A stretch of DNA of 64,000 nt from Microvirgula aerodenitrificans DSM 15089 (GTDB taxonomy: Bacteria > Pseudomonadota > Gammaproteobacteria > Burkholderiales > Aquaspirillaceae), in NCBI RefSeq assembly GCF_000620105.1, contig NZ_JHVK01000015.1, positions 35,359 to 99,358 on the forward strand, in the 5' to 3' direction. Positions 35,044 to 45,376 of the stretch are shown piece by piece (positions within the stretch are counted from its first letter, which is position 1; every line of letters starts with the position of its first letter). The position numbers were made by a program, and so were the translations under genes. The notes below the pieces were generated by a model that was given only the letters and a program-made list of their open reading frames with translations, made no database searches and was not told the origin of the DNA.

Positions 35044-35961
35044 TCAGCCGGCCGGAAACGGCCAGTCGGCATCGAAGGCGGTGAAGCGCGCCTGCAGGTA
35101 CTCGATCAACTGGCGCTGGCGATGGACCGGATAGCGGTTCTGCAGGAACACCAGCTGCAACGGCACGGTTTCCCGGCTCCAGTCCGGCAGCAGCAGGCGC
35201 AGGCGCCCGGCGGTCACATCCGCGGCCACGTCATGCCAGCTCTTGAACGCGATGCCGTGCCCGGCCAGTGCCCAGTCGCGGATCAGCGCACCGTCGTCGC
35301 TGCTGCGCCGGCCTTCGGCATGAATTTCGCGGACCTCGTCCCCGGCACAGAAACGCCACGGGCCACGCAGCTGGCCATCGTGCAACAGCGGCAGCAGCGC
35401 ATGGCGGTGCAGATCGTCCGGGGTCTGCGGCGTGCCATGACGATCGAGATAGGCCGGTGCGGCGACCGCGACCCGGCGGGTCAGCGCCAGCTGACGCCGG
35501 ACCAGCGGCGAATCATCGAGCTGGCCGTAACGCAGCGCCAGGTCGATATTGCTGCGCACCAGATCGGTCAGCGCATCGCCGACGCTCAGTGTCAGGGTAA
35601 TGCCCGGATGTTGCTCCAGAAACGGGTCCAGCCACGGTCGCAGCAGGTGGCGGCCGAGATCGGACGGCAGCGCCAGCCGGATCGGCCCGGCAAGCTGCTG
35701 GCGTTGCGCCGCCAGCGCTGCCTCGCCATCGGCCAGTGCCGCCAGTGCGGCCCGGGCCGATGGCAGAAAGATCCGACCTTCCTCGGTCAAGCGCATGCGC
35801 CGGGTCGAGCGGGCGAACAGCCGTACGCCAAGCCGTTTCTCCAGCCGCAGAACGGCCGCGCTGGCAGCGGCGGCGGTGCAGCCCAGCTCGCGCGCCGCCG
35901 CGGACAGGTTTTCCAGCTCGGCGGTGCGGATGAACAGCCGCAGGTCGTTGATCGCATACAT
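35044..35961 (-). CDS. LysR-family transcriptional regulator
   Basis: 305 residues. The N-terminal winged helix (LRLFIRTAELENLSAAARELG) is followed by a substrate-binding domain of the CrgA/AaeR-like group. The start MYAINDLRLF is used. It is divergent from a quinone-reductase-like gene (138-base gap) and upstream of the SDR gene, so it plausibly controls both in response to an aromatic or quinone-type compound. The inducer is not known. Confidence 0.92.
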   Translation of the reverse strand: MYAINDLRLFIRTAELENLSAAARELGCTAAAASAAVLRLEKRLGVRLFARSTRRMRLTEEGRIFLPSARAALAALADGEAALAAQRQQLAGPIRLALPSDLGRHLLRPWLDPFLEQHPGITLTLSVGDALTDLVRSNIDLALRYGQLDDSPLVRRQLALTRRVAVAAPAYLDRHGTPQTPDDLHRHALLPLLHDGQLRGPWRFCAGDEVREIHAEGRRSSDDGALIRDWALAGHGIAFKSWHDVAADVTAGRLRLLLPDWSRETVPLQLVFLQNRYPVHRQRQLIEYLQARFTAFDADWPFPAG

Positions 35962-36099
35962 GTCAAAAATTTTTTGATAAATGAACGACAATTATCAATT
36001 CTAGCAGTCATGGCCAGGCCCGGAATGGAAAGCCCTTGACCCTGTCCCACGGGGCAGGGTTCACACTGCATGCTTTCGGACAGACAAGAGTGGGGCGGA

Positions 36100-36681
36100 A
36101 TGAGCGGCAAACGCGTTCTGGTGATTCTCGGCCATCCGGCCAGTGACAGCTTCAACGCTGCGCTGGCCGATGCCCATGCCGAGGCTGCACGGCAGGCCGG
36201 GCACGAGGTCAGGGTGCTGCGGCTGGGCCAACTGGTGTTCGATCCGGTTCTGCATGATGGCTACCGCCGGGTCCAGCCGCTGGAACCCGGGTTGCAGGCG
36301 GCGACCGAGGCGATCCACTGGGCCGAGCACCTGACCTTTGTCTTTCCGGTCTGGTGGGGCGGGGTGCCGGCGCTGCTGAAGGGGTTTCTGGACCGGGTGT
36401 TCCTGCCCGGTTTTGCCTTTCGCTACCGGCCCGGCAAGGCGTTTCCCGCCCGGCTGCTGAGCGGCCGTTCGGCACTGCTGCTGGCGACGATGGATACGCC
36501 GCCGTGGTATTTCCGCTGGGTCTACCGCGACCCGGCGATCCGGCAGATGAAGGACACTACGCTGCGCTTCTGCGGCATCCGGCCAGTGCGGGTAGAGCGG
36601 CTGGGGCCGGTCCTCGGCGCTACGCCCGCCCGCCTTGAGGCCTGGCTGGAACGGGCCCGCCTGCTTGCCAGACGACTCTGA
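36100..36681 (+). CDS. Flavodoxin-fold NAD(P)H:quinone oxidoreductase
   Basis: 193 residues, MdaB/NQO/KefF-type. The N-terminal strand VLVILGHPASDSFN binds the FMN/FAD phosphate. FVFPVWWGGVPALLKGFLDRVFLPGFAF is the hallmark active-site region, seen here as the PVWWGG core and the FLDRVF helix. It reduces quinones by two electrons. It is divergent from the LysR gene and 38 bases upstream of a MerR-type gene, suggesting a small redox-stress module. The start at 36100 is preferred; 36070 would add ten residues. Confidence 0.9.
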   Translation: MSGKRVLVILGHPASDSFNAALADAHAEAARQAGHEVRVLRLGQLVFDPVLHDGYRRVQPLEPGLQAATEAIHWAEHLTFVFPVWWGGVPALLKGFLDRVFLPGFAFRYRPGKAFPARLLSGRSALLLATMDTPPWYFRWVYRDPAIRQMKDTTLRFCGIRPVRVERLGPVLGATPARLEAWLERARLLARRL

Positions 36682-36719
36682 ACGCGTTATCCAGTCAGCG
36701 GTCATGCGCGGGAGGAACC

Positions 36720-37142
36720 ATGTATATCGGGGAACTGGCGAAACGGAGCGGTGCCTCGGCGCGCGCCATCCGGCTGTACGAATCGCTGGGCCTGCTGGGG
36801 CAGGTGCAGCGCCAGGGCAGTTACCGCGTCTATCGTGACGAGAGCGTGGCGCTGGTGCAGATGATCCGCCAGGCGCTGGCCCTCGGCTTGCGGCTGGCCG
36901 AACTGGCGCCGGTACTGAACGGGGATGGCGAGCCGGACTGGGACCGGCTGGCGGCGCTGCTGGCGCAGAAACGCGCCAGCCTGCGGCAGGAGATCGCGAG
37001 ACTCGAAAGGCTCGACCAGGAGCTGATACATATCGAGGCGGAGATCCGTGCCTGCACCGATCTGCAGCAGCGCAGCCCGGCCTGTGAGCCTGTCCGTTCC
37101 CGTCATCAGCAGAAAGATGCATCTGTTCTGGAAACCCCTTAA
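36720..37142 (+). CDS. MerR-family transcriptional regulator
   Basis: 140 residues. The MerR winged helix (MYIGELAKRSGASARAIRLY, then GSYRVY) is followed by a long dimerisation helix (about 78-108) and a short C-terminal tail with C112 and C122. Two Cys near this position bind metals or react with oxidants in several MerR proteins (for example CueR C112/C120), but spacing differs here. It is probably co-transcribed with the quinone reductase gene. Confidence 0.88.
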   Translation: MYIGELAKRSGASARAIRLYESLGLLGQVQRQGSYRVYRDESVALVQMIRQALALGLRLAELAPVLNGDGEPDWDRLAALLAQKRASLRQEIARLERLDQELIHIEAEIRACTDLQQRSPACEPVRSRHQQKDASVLETP

Positions 37143-37150
37143 GCTATGCG

Positions 37151-37340
37151 CGCTTAGTGGTTCCGCCGAAGTGGGCGGAGGAAACAGGGAAGTCGGCAAG
37201 CCTTCGGGCGGATACCGCGCTGCCCCCGCAACTGTGAGCGGTGAGTCTCGTGCATGAAGTCACTGGCCTGAAAGGCCGGGAAGGCGCACCGGGATGTCGA
37301 CCCGCGAGCCAGGAGACCTGCCACGAGACATGCCGATCCC
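37151..37340 (+). ncRNA. Cobalamin riboswitch
   Basis: The conserved core is complete. It has an upstream AACAGGGAA segment (37183-37191), GCTGCCCCCGCAACTGT (37219-37235), CACTGG (37261-37266) and the B12 box GAGCCAGGAGACCTGCC (37306-37322). It lies directly upstream of the CbiM-like gene and should lower its expression when cobalamin is plentiful. Confidence 0.93.
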
Positions 37341-37360
37341 CGGCGTATTCCTCACCCGCA

Positions 37361-37376
37361 TCTCCTCGGAGGGAGA
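37361..37376 (+). promoter_or_regulatory. Shine-Dalgarno-sequestering hairpin of the riboswitch
   Basis: TCTCC-tcggag-GGAGA pairs the GGAG ribosome site of the CbiM-like gene (ATG at 37380) into a short stem. This suggests translational rather than transcriptional control. Confidence 0.5.
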
Positions 37377-37379
37377 ACG

Positions 37380-38033
37380 ATGCATATCGAACCCGGCATT
37401 CTCAATGCCGCCAAAGTGCTGTACGCCAACGTCGCCGCCGTCGGCGCGCTGGCCGCCTTTTCACCCAGACTGTTCACCCGGCCCGACAACCTGGTCAAGA
37501 CGCTGCTGGCTGCCGTGTTCTTCTCGGTCTTCATGGAAATCTTCCACCTGCCGGTCGGCGCGTCGGAACTCCATTTCGTCGGCGCATCGGCGGTGTACTT
37601 CATCTTTGGCTTTATCCCCACCCTGTTCGGCTTCGCCATTGGCCTGCTGCTGCAGGGACTGCTGTTCGAGCCGCAGGATCTGGTCCATCTCGGCGTCAAC
37701 TCGCTGTCGCTGATGCTGCCGCTGGTGGCTGCACACGGTCTGCTGGGCCGCCACTTCTTCGCCGAGGACGAACGCCGCCGCATCCGCTGGGCTGAAGTGG
37801 TCAAGTTCGACGCGTTGTACTACAGCGGCGTGGTCGCCATGGTCGGCTTCTGGCTGGCCTTCGGCGAAGAACCGACCCCGCTGTACAACTGGGCGCTGTT
37901 CGCCGTGTCCTACCTGCCGCTGGTGCTGTGCGAACCACTGTTCACCTGCCTGGTGGTGCGCACGCTGAAGCCGCACGCCGACAAGCTGCTGATCAGCCGC
38001 TTCACCTGCGTGAAGACGCTGGCCGTGGCATAG
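37380..38033 (+). CDS. CbiM-like membrane protein, predicted cobalt transporter component
   Basis: 217 residues with about six hydrophobic helices. It begins MHIEPGILNAAK; in CbiM-type S-components the N-terminal Met-His forms part of the metal site, and this His2 is present. No CbiN, CbiQ or CbiO genes are adjacent, so it either works alone or uses partners elsewhere. Control by the cobalamin riboswitch supports a role in cobalt or corrinoid-precursor uptake. It is followed by a bidirectional terminator. Confidence 0.85.
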   Translation: MHIEPGILNAAKVLYANVAAVGALAAFSPRLFTRPDNLVKTLLAAVFFSVFMEIFHLPVGASELHFVGASAVYFIFGFIPTLFGFAIGLLLQGLLFEPQDLVHLGVNSLSLMLPLVAAHGLLGRHFFAEDERRRIRWAEVVKFDALYYSGVVAMVGFWLAFGEEPTPLYNWALFAVSYLPLVLCEPLFTCLVVRTLKPHADKLLISRFTCVKTLAVA

Positions 38034-38045
38034 GCACGGGTCTGC

Positions 38046-38081
38046 AAAAAATGGCGCGAGTGCAACACTCGCGCCATTTTT
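38046..38081. terminator. Bidirectional intrinsic terminator
   Basis: AAAAATGGCGCGAGTG-caa-CACTCGCGCCATTTTT is a perfect stem with T-runs on both strands between the convergent CbiM-like and mgtA genes. It is the clearest terminator in the window. Confidence 0.9.
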
Positions 38082-38099
38082 CATTGCAGCGAAACCCGC

Positions 38100-40865
38100 T
38101 TACTGCCAGCCGTAGCGGCGGGCATAGAATCCCTTCATGGCCTGGGTCAGCGCCATATAGGCCAGCAGGGTGGCGATCAGCCACGGGAAGTAGCTCAGCG
38201 GCAGCGCCTGCAGCTTGAAGTAGCCGGCCAGCGGCCCCATCGGCAGGAAAATGCCGATGCTGATGATCACCGCCGTCATCGCCAGCAGCGGCCAGGCGGC
38301 ACGGCTCTGGATGAATGGCAGCTTGCGGGTGCGGATCATGTGCACGATCAGTGTCTGCGACAGCAGCCCTTCGACAAACCAGCCGGACTGGAACAGCGTC
38401 TGCTGCGCCGCCGTGTTCGCGCCGAACACGAACCACATCAGCGCATAGGTGCTGATGTCGAATACCGAGCTGATCGGGCCGAAGAACAGCATGAAGCGTC
38501 CCAGTTCGTCCGGGTTCCACTTCTGCGGCTGGCGCAGCGCGTCTTCATCGACGTTGTCGAACGGGATGGCAACCTGCGACACGTCGTACAACAGGTTCTG
38601 CACCAGCAGATGCAGCGGCAGCATCGGCAGAAACGGGATGAACGCGCTGGCCACCAGCACCGAGAACACATTGCCGAAGTTCGAACTGGCAGTCATCTTG
38701 ATGTACTTCAGCATGTTGGCGAAGGTCTTGCGCCCCTCGATCACGCCCTGGTCGAGCACCATCAGGCTCTTTTCCAGCAGGATGATGTCGGCTGCCTCCC
38801 TGGCGATGTCGACTGCCGAGTCAACCGAAATGCCGATGTCGGCCGCACGCAGCGCCGGGGCATCATTGATGCCGTCGCCCATGAAGCCGACCACATGGCC
38901 ATTGCCGCGCAGCGCGCGCACCAGCCGTTCCTTCTGTATGGGGGACAGCCTGGCGAACACGGTCGCATTTTCCACCGCCATGGCCAGCCGGGCATCGCTC
39001 ATCGGCTCGATATCGCCACCGAGCAGCACCCCTTTGACCGTCAGCCCGACGTCGCGGCACACCTTCAGCGTCACCCGTTCGTTGTCACCGGTCAGCACCT
39101 TGACCTCGATGCCATTGGCCTTCAGCGCCGCCAGCGCCGGCGCGGTCGACTCCTTCGCCGGATCGAGGAAGGCGATATAGCCGACCAGCGTCAGTCCCGA
39201 CTCATCGGCCACTCCATACGTGTCGCGGGCTGCGGGCAGCGCCCGGGTCGCAACGGCAACCACGCGCAGCCCTTCCTGATTCAGCCCGGCGGTCACGGTA
39301 CGGATGCGTGCCAGCAGTGCCTGGTCCAGCACTCCGGTCGTCTCGCCGTGCCGTACATGGCTGCAGACCGACAGCACTTCTTCCAGCGCGCCCTTGCAGA
39401 TCAGCAGGTGGCGATCGTCGTGCTCGCTCACGACGACCGACATCCGCCGGCGGCTGAAATCGAAAGGAATCTCGTCGACCTTGCGGAAATTGCCGGCGGC
39501 ATCCAGTTTCTGATGCAGGTCGGCATGTTCCAGCACCGCCACGTCGAGCAGGTTTTTCAGCCCGGTCTGGTAGCAGCTGTTCAGGTAGGCCATGTCCAGC
39601 ACTTCGTCCGAGACGGCGCCGAAGGCATCGGTATGCCGTTCCAGCACAATCCGGTCACGGGTCAGAGTGCCGGTCTTGTCGGTGCACAGGACATCCATCG
39701 CGCCGAAGTTCTGGATCGCATCCAGCCGCTTCACGATCACCTTCTTGCGGCTGAGGATGACCGCTCCCTTGGCCAGGGTCGAGGTCACGATCATCGGCAG
39801 CATTTCCGGGGTCAGGCCAACCGCGATCGACAGCGCGAACAGCGCCGCCTCGACCCAGTCGCCCTTGGTGAAACCGTTGATGAACAGCACCAGCGGCGTC
39901 ATGACGAACATGAAGCGGATCAGCAGCCAGCTGACCTTGTTCACCCCGGCCTGGAACTGGGTCGGCGTGCGGTCCTGCGTCGTCACCCGTTCGGCCAGGG
40001 CACCAAAATAGGTGTCGCTGCCGGTGGCGATGACGATCGCCGTGGCGGTGCCGCTGACCACATTGGTGCCCATGAAGCACAGATTGCCGAGTTCCAGCGG
40101 ATTGCCGTCAGGGCAGGGGCCGGCCGCGCAGAATTTTTCCACCGGCAGCGATTCGCCAGTCAGCGCGGCCTGGGCGACAAACAGGTCCTTGGCTGCCAGC
40201 AGCCGTACGTCGGCCGGAATCATGTCGCCCGCCGACAGCAGGACGATGTCACCGGGAACCAGCAGCCGGATAGGTACCTCGACCCGGCGTGCCGCCTGCG
40301 GGTGCAACTGGACGCCGAAGTACTGCCGTGCTTCCTGTGCGATTTCCTGTGCCACATCGCGGCGCAGCACGGTGGCCGTGTTGCTGACCATTTCCTTCAG
40401 CTTGTCCGCTGCCGAGTTCGAGCGCTTTTCCTGCACGAAACGGAGCAGGGTAGAGATCACCACCATGGAACCGATGACGACAGTAGCCTTCATGTCGTCA
40501 GTCAGCCACGAGATGGCGGCCAGCAGTGTCAGCAGCACATTGAACGGGTTGCGGTAACACAGCCACAGGTGCGTGAACCAGCGCATCGGCTTTTCGTGCC
40601 CGACTTCATTCAGCCCGGTCAGCTCGCGCTTGCCGGCGGCTTCCGCCTCGGTCAGTCCGTCAGCGTGCGAGCCAAGTCGCGTGACGACCGCGCTGGGCAC
40701 CAGCCGCGCCAGCGCTTCCAGGCGCCCGGTGAGCCGGTGTGGCATTTCCTTGCCTGCCGCCGCACCGCGCAGCAGGTCGAGAATGGCCTGGCGGCGAAAC
40801 TGACGCGCACTCAGGCCCTTTTGCAGAAAGGTCAACAGACCCTTTTTCATGATTTCAAAACGCAT
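38100..40865 (-). CDS. mgtA: Mg2+-importing P-type ATPase
   Basis: 921 residues, P3B ATPase. The actuator motif TGES, phosphorylation site CTDKTGTLT, nucleotide-domain segments and hinge GDGINDAPAL are all present, with ten predicted membrane helices and the NPFN segment in helix 1 typical of MgtA/MgtB. It imports Mg2+ down its gradient with ATP hydrolysis. GGAGGG lies seven bases before the ATG at 40865; further upstream codons lack likeness. About 550 bases of noncoding DNA upstream could hold a regulatory leader, but no recognised Mg2+ leader was found. Confidence 0.94.
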   Translation of the reverse strand: MRFEIMKKGLLTFLQKGLSARQFRRQAILDLLRGAAAGKEMPHRLTGRLEALARLVPSAVVTRLGSHADGLTEAEAAGKRELTGLNEVGHEKPMRWFTHLWLCYRNPFNVLLTLLAAISWLTDDMKATVVIGSMVVISTLLRFVQEKRSNSAADKLKEMVSNTATVLRRDVAQEIAQEARQYFGVQLHPQAARRVEVPIRLLVPGDIVLLSAGDMIPADVRLLAAKDLFVAQAALTGESLPVEKFCAAGPCPDGNPLELGNLCFMGTNVVSGTATAIVIATGSDTYFGALAERVTTQDRTPTQFQAGVNKVSWLLIRFMFVMTPLVLFINGFTKGDWVEAALFALSIAVGLTPEMLPMIVTSTLAKGAVILSRKKVIVKRLDAIQNFGAMDVLCTDKTGTLTRDRIVLERHTDAFGAVSDEVLDMAYLNSCYQTGLKNLLDVAVLEHADLHQKLDAAGNFRKVDEIPFDFSRRRMSVVVSEHDDRHLLICKGALEEVLSVCSHVRHGETTGVLDQALLARIRTVTAGLNQEGLRVVAVATRALPAARDTYGVADESGLTLVGYIAFLDPAKESTAPALAALKANGIEVKVLTGDNERVTLKVCRDVGLTVKGVLLGGDIEPMSDARLAMAVENATVFARLSPIQKERLVRALRGNGHVVGFMGDGINDAPALRAADIGISVDSAVDIAREAADIILLEKSLMVLDQGVIEGRKTFANMLKYIKMTASSNFGNVFSVLVASAFIPFLPMLPLHLLVQNLLYDVSQVAIPFDNVDEDALRQPQKWNPDELGRFMLFFGPISSVFDISTYALMWFVFGANTAAQQTLFQSGWFVEGLLSQTLIVHMIRTRKLPFIQSRAAWPLLAMTAVIISIGIFLPMGPLAGYFKLQALPLSYFPWLIATLLAYMALTQAMKGFYARRYGWQ

Positions 40866-41423
40866 GCTTTCCCTCCGCCGGGCACGCGCGGATGCGGCCC
40901 GGCCATCGCGGGGTCGACCCCGACGGCCAGCAGGCGGCAACAAGGCGCCATCGCCGTTCTGCATGCAGCAGAACGCGACAGATCCTCGCCTGATGGCGAC
41001 GTCATGAGTCAGGTGGTGTATGGAATAGGGGATGAGCCGGACCGAACGGTCCCGCTGATGCCACTACCCGCCTGGTCGGCAAGGGCAGCGGCAGGAAAAG
41101 CCTGCGATGTCCTTGCCGTTAGCGGTCGATACCCGATCGACAACTGGAGCAACTGTCCACGGATGGACTCCATCTGAAAAAGACCGGCGCAAGATACTCC
41201 GCTTGCGACCTGCCTGTCTATCGCAATGCGGGCGCCGCTGGTGGGAATTCATGAAGCAGCATGGAAAAACGTCAAATTTCTGTAAATTGACGCAAATAAC
41301 GCCATTCTTTGCGGGTAGCTAAAGTTAGCTATTGGGTCTTATTGCAGCCATTTAATGCCGTATGCATTGAAAATCGGCCCATTGAATGCTATGACATCAG
41401 CACTTCAATGACGGAGTTTGAGC
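40866..41423. other. Divergent intergenic region upstream of mgtA
   Basis: About 560 bases. The mgtA-proximal part is GC-rich. The far part (41260-41400) is AT-rich with two dyads: TAGCTAA-ag-TTAGCTA at 41316-41331 and an imperfect GTCAAATTT-ctgt-AAATTGACG at 41271-41292. Both are candidate operators for the unknown gene at 41424 or for mgtA. No credible gene lies here. Confidence 0.5.
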
Positions 41424-41975
41424 ATGGCGGTTTTTTTCTGTGTCGATACCGGTACGCAGTATGCCGATCTTTCCCCCTGGATCCGCACGGCAGCGGACCC
41501 GGTCCAGGCCAACAATGTCGTCAGCAATCAGGTTCGCGCACCACGCCTGCCAGGCAACCGGTTGTTCGTTCCCGGTCTGAACAGCTGCTCGGCTTATGTG
41601 ATCGTGACCGACACCCACATATATGTTCAGCACAATGTACAGATTCTGGCCAACGGCACCTTGCAGACGCCGGCCACGGCAGACGCCCGGTTCACCACGT
41701 TCTACAACAACAGCCATGACCCGAACGAGGTGGTCCGGCAACGCTTTGCCATTGCCGCCAGCGTTGCCGACAACCAGGACTGGACGCGTCCCGCCTACGT
41801 CACGCAGCTGTCCGGCAGCGGGGGCACCATGACGGCACAGATCGACGTGAATACCGTCACCGTGGTTGCGGTGACTCATGGGGGAGCCGGCTGGACGCTG
41901 GCGGCCAACCTGTTTGCCGTCACACCGCGGATGGAATGGGCGACGCCGCAATCAGCCCGCGTCGACGTGCCCTGA
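41424..41975 (+). CDS. Unknown soluble protein
   Basis: 183 residues, no signal peptide. Beta-rich with many Thr, Val and Asn (HIYVQHNVQILANGTLQTP, IDVNTVTVVAVTHGG) and two Cys. GGAG lies eight bases before the ATG. Isolated between mgtA and a methyltransferase-like gene with an AT-rich upstream region containing a perfect 7-bp-arm dyad. No family is recognised. Confidence 0.7.
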   Translation: MAVFFCVDTGTQYADLSPWIRTAADPVQANNVVSNQVRAPRLPGNRLFVPGLNSCSAYVIVTDTHIYVQHNVQILANGTLQTPATADARFTTFYNNSHDPNEVVRQRFAIAASVADNQDWTRPAYVTQLSGSGGTMTAQIDVNTVTVVAVTHGGAGWTLAANLFAVTPRMEWATPQSARVDVP

Positions 41976-42017
41976 CGCCACGCCGGCAGACCGCAACGCT
42001 CATGGCCGGCAGCAGAC

Positions 42018-42959
42018 TCAGTCAGCTTGCCCGGCCAGGGCACGGCGCCGGAACAGCACAACCTCGGCGCCCAGCTCCGGGGGCAGCAGCAATCGGCTCA
42101 GATCGGGGCGCGGCTCCAGATCGAAGTGACGCTGGGATTCGTATTCTGCCCAGTTGCCGCTGGCGAATTTGTGCTGGCTGACAATGGCGATATACAGCTC
42201 CACGCCGGGGGTGCGGAAGACCTCGCCTTCGAACGGATTCCGCGCCGGTGGCCACGAGCAGAGCACCACTTTCGGTGTGTACTGGCGCAGCGCCATCTGG
42301 GCCGGCAGGCGGACGACGGACTCCGGGAACGTGATCCGGTCCTGCCAGCTGTAATCGTCCGTCGCCGTGATGCGGACGCCGCGTTCGCGCAGAAAGCGGG
42401 ACAGGGTGCCGTCGCCGGCGGCGATCTCCAGGCAGGAACGATCGCCGATCAACTGCTGCAGCTGATCGATCAGCGCCCGGGAGTAGAAACAGTAGATGCC
42501 CTTGCGTTCGGCCAGCGGCATCAGGAAACGCTTTTGCCAGACCAGCGGCCACAGCAGCCGGAACCAGAACAGCGAGGCCGGCTTGCGTTCGAAACCGCGC
42601 CGGAACAGCAGCCGTTGCACCAGCAGACCGTTGAACAGATTGAAGCGGACCTTGCCCGAGCTGCGGCCGGTCGCCACCGCGAGGCTGTAGCGCTCGATGG
42701 CCAGCGCCGCCATCCGCTGGCGAATGGCCAGTTGCAGGCGCCGGGTCTTGTCCTGTTTGCCGAGCGTGGCTTTCGGCACTTGGGACAGGGGGGGTGGATT
42801 CAGCAACCGGTGCAGGCTGGCCGGGTCGCGCCGGGTAATGGCATCGGCCAGTTCCTTTTCCACGACATCCCATTCTTCCGGAAACGCTTCGCGCAGCGCC
42901 TGCTGGGAAGGCCTGCTCTGCAACCAGGACAGGACCTTGCGTGGATCATTGAGCTTCAC
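42018..42959 (-). CDS. SAM-dependent methyltransferase-like protein
   Basis: 313 residues. Residues about 175-195 contain a motif I-like strand and loop (CLEIAAGDGTLSRFL), then RITATDDYSW as the acidic second strand and a VVLCSWPP motif IV-like end (CSWPPARNP). The N-terminal half is helical and basic and may bind the substrate. The acceptor is unknown. It is convergent with the gene at 41424 and lies downstream of metE on the same strand. Confidence 0.75.
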   Translation of the reverse strand: MKLNDPRKVLSWLQSRPSQQALREAFPEEWDVVEKELADAITRRDPASLHRLLNPPPLSQVPKATLGKQDKTRRLQLAIRQRMAALAIERYSLAVATGRSSGKVRFNLFNGLLVQRLLFRRGFERKPASLFWFRLLWPLVWQKRFLMPLAERKGIYCFYSRALIDQLQQLIGDRSCLEIAAGDGTLSRFLRERGVRITATDDYSWQDRITFPESVVRLPAQMALRQYTPKVVLCSWPPARNPFEGEVFRTPGVELYIAIVSQHKFASGNWAEYESQRHFDLEPRPDLSRLLLPPELGAEVVLFRRRALAGQAD

Positions 42960-43084
42960 CGAATCACCTTTCGACCATTAAATACCGCGAGCGAGAGGAT
43001 AACTGGAATTGCTCAACCGGACGGACTTGACAGGAAAAAAACCGGGAGGCGCATCGACCCGTGACGCGCCCCGCCCGGCAGGTC

Positions 43085-45376
43085 TCAAACGGTGGCGCGC
43101 AAGGTTCTGGCCGCTGCCACCATCTGGGTCAGCGCCGGAATGACTTCCGCCCACTGACGGGTTTTCAGCCCGCAGTCCGGATTCACCCACAAGCGCCCGG
43201 CCGGGATGCGTTCGGCCGCCTTCTGCATCAGTTGCACAATATGCTCCCGGGTCGGAATGTTCGGCGAGTGAATGTCATAGACGCCGGGCCCGATCTCGTT
43301 CGGATACTTGAAGTCGTCGAATACATCGAGCAGTTCCATGTCGGAGCGTGAAGTCTCGATGGTGATCACATCGGCGTCCATGCCGGCAATGGCGGCGATG
43401 ATGTCGTTGAATTCCGAATAGCACATGTGGGTGTGGATCTGGGTTTCGTCCTGCACGCCGTTGGCGCTGATGCGGAACGCTTCCACCGCCCAGTCCAGGT
43501 AGGCCTGCCACTGCGAACGACGCAACGGCAGTCCCTCGCGCAGGGCGGCTTCATCGATCTGGATGATGCGTACCCCGGCCCGCTCCAGGTCCAGCACTTC
43601 CTCGCGGATGGCCAGTGCCAGTTGCTGGCAGGACACCGAGCGAGGCTGGTCGTCACGCACAAAGGACCAGTTCAGGATCGTGACCGGGCCAGTCAGCATG
43701 CCCTTCATCGGCTTGTCGGTCAGCGATTGCGCGTAGCGGATCCATTCGACCGTCATCGGTTTCGGCCGGCTGATATCGCCAAACAGGATCGGTGGCTTCA
43801 CGCAGCGCGAGCCATAGGACTGCACCCAGCCGAACTGGCTGAACGCATAGCCATCCAGCTGCTCGCCGAAGTATTCGACCATGTCATTGCGCTCGGCCTC
43901 GCCATGCACCAGAACATCCAGTCCCAGCGCTTCCTGCTCGCGGATGCAGTGGGCAATCTCCGCCTGTATTGCCGTCCGGTAGGCGGCTTCGCCCAGTTCC
44001 CCGGCCTTGTACTGACTGCGAACCTGGCGGATTTCCGCTGTCTGCGGGAATGAGCCGATGGTGGTAGTCGGGTAGGGCGGCAGCGCCAGCAAGGCGGTCT
44101 GTTTGCGGATGCGGACCGGGTACGGACTCTTGCGCTGGCCCAGCGCCGGGCTGATGCGGCTGACAGCCGCCTTGACCGCCGGATTGGTCACGCGGGGCGA
44201 GGTTCGGCGTGCTGCAACGGCTGCAGCGTTCTCGGCAAGTTCTGCCGCCACGGCCGTGCGCCCCCGGTTCAACGCCGTGGCCAGCACGGCGAGTTCGTCC
44301 AGTTTCTGCAGGGCAAAGGCGAGCCAGGAGCGGATATCGGCATCCAGCTTCTGCTCGCTGGCCAGATCGACCGGCACATGCAGCAGCGAGCAGGACGGCG
44401 CGATCCACAACCGTTCACCGAGCTGCGCCGCGACCGGTTCCAGCCAGTCCAGCACGGCAGCAAGATCGGTTTTCCAGATATTGCGGCCGTTGATGACCCC
44501 CAGCGACAGCACCTTGTCCGACGGCAGCAGTTTGAGCAGCGACGGCAATTCGTCACCGGCATTGACCGCATCCACATGCAGGCCGGCCACCGGCAAGCGG
44601 CAGGCCAGCGGCAGATTGTCCTGCAGCGAGCCGAAGTAACTGGCCAGCAATACCCGGATGCGATCGGTCGCCAGTTGCCGGTAGGCATGGCCCAGCGCCT
44701 GCTGCCAGTCGGCATCCAGCTCGGTCACCAGCACCGGCTCATCGATCTGTACCCACTCCACGCCCTGGGCCGCCAGTTGTGCCAGCAGTTCGGCATAGAC
44801 CGGCAGCAGGCGTTCCAGCAGGGCCAGCCGGTCGGAATCGTCCTTGGCCTTGCCCAGCCACAGATAGCTGACCGGGCCGATGATCACCGGCTTGGCCCTG
44901 ACATTCTGTGCCCGGGCTTCGGCAAGCTGTTGCAGCAGCCGGGAAGCGTCGAGCCGGAACGTGGTATCGGCCGTGAATTCCGGGACGATGTAGTGGTAGT
45001 TGGTATCGAACCACTTGGTCATTTCCCCGGCGGCAATGCCGGCGCAGCAGGCAGCGTGCTCCTCCGCCCCCTGGGCAGAACGGCCGCGTGCGACCCGGAA
45101 GAGATTGTCCAGCGCATCGCCATGGAAGTGACGGGCCCGTTCCGGCAGATTGCCCAGCATGAAGCTGGTGTCGAGCACCTGGTCGTAGAAGGAGAAATCG
45201 CCGACCGGAACCAGGTCCAGGGCAGATTGCTGTTCCCAGTGACGCTGGCGCAGCGTTGCGCCGAGTGCGGTCAGCGCGTCGCGCGAGGACTGGCCCTTCC
45301 AGTACGATTCGAGTGCGAATTTCAGTTCGCGTCGGGCGCCGATGCGGGGGAAGCCGAGATTGTGCGTGGTAACCAT
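43085..45376 (-). CDS. metE: Cobalamin-independent methionine synthase
   Basis: 763 residues. Transfers the methyl group from methyltetrahydropteroyl-tri-glutamate to homocysteine. The N-terminus [19 protein letters not shown] and C-terminal barrel are typical. Zinc ligands are visible in HTHMCYSEF (His and Cys), ITIETSRS (Glu) and NPDCGLK (Cys). The start at MVTTHNLG is preferred over 12 extra residues. It is divergent from metR across 110 bases, without a cobalamin riboswitch of its own. Confidence 0.96.
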   Translation of the reverse strand: MVTTHNLGFPRIGARRELKFALESYWKGQSSRDALTALGATLRQRHWEQQSALDLVPVGDFSFYDQVLDTSFMLGNLPERARHFHGDALDNLFRVARGRSAQGAEEHAACCAGIAAGEMTKWFDTNYHYIVPEFTADTTFRLDASRLLQQLAEARAQNVRAKPVIIGPVSYLWLGKAKDDSDRLALLERLLPVYAELLAQLAAQGVEWVQIDEPVLVTELDADWQQALGHAYRQLATDRIRVLLASYFGSLQDNLPLACRLPVAGLHVDAVNAGDELPSLLKLLPSDKVLSLGVINGRNIWKTDLAAVLDWLEPVAAQLGERLWIAPSCSLLHVPVDLASEQKLDADIRSWLAFALQKLDELAVLATALNRGRTAVAAELAENAAAVAARRTSPRVTNPAVKAAVSRISPALGQRKSPYPVRIRKQTALLALPPYPTTTIGSFPQTAEIRQVRSQYKAGELGEAAYRTAIQAEIAHCIREQEALGLDVLVHGEAERNDMVEYFGEQLDGYAFSQFGWVQSYGSRCVKPPILFGDISRPKPMTVEWIRYAQSLTDKPMKGMLTGPVTILNWSFVRDDQPRSVSCQQLALAIREEVLDLERAGVRIIQIDEAALREGLPLRRSQWQAYLDWAVEAFRISANGVQDETQIHTHMCYSEFNDIIAAIAGMDADVITIETSRSDMELLDVFDDFKYPNEIGPGVYDIHSPNIPTREHIVQLMQKAAERIPAGRLWVNPDCGLKTRQWAEVIPALTQMVAAARTLRATV

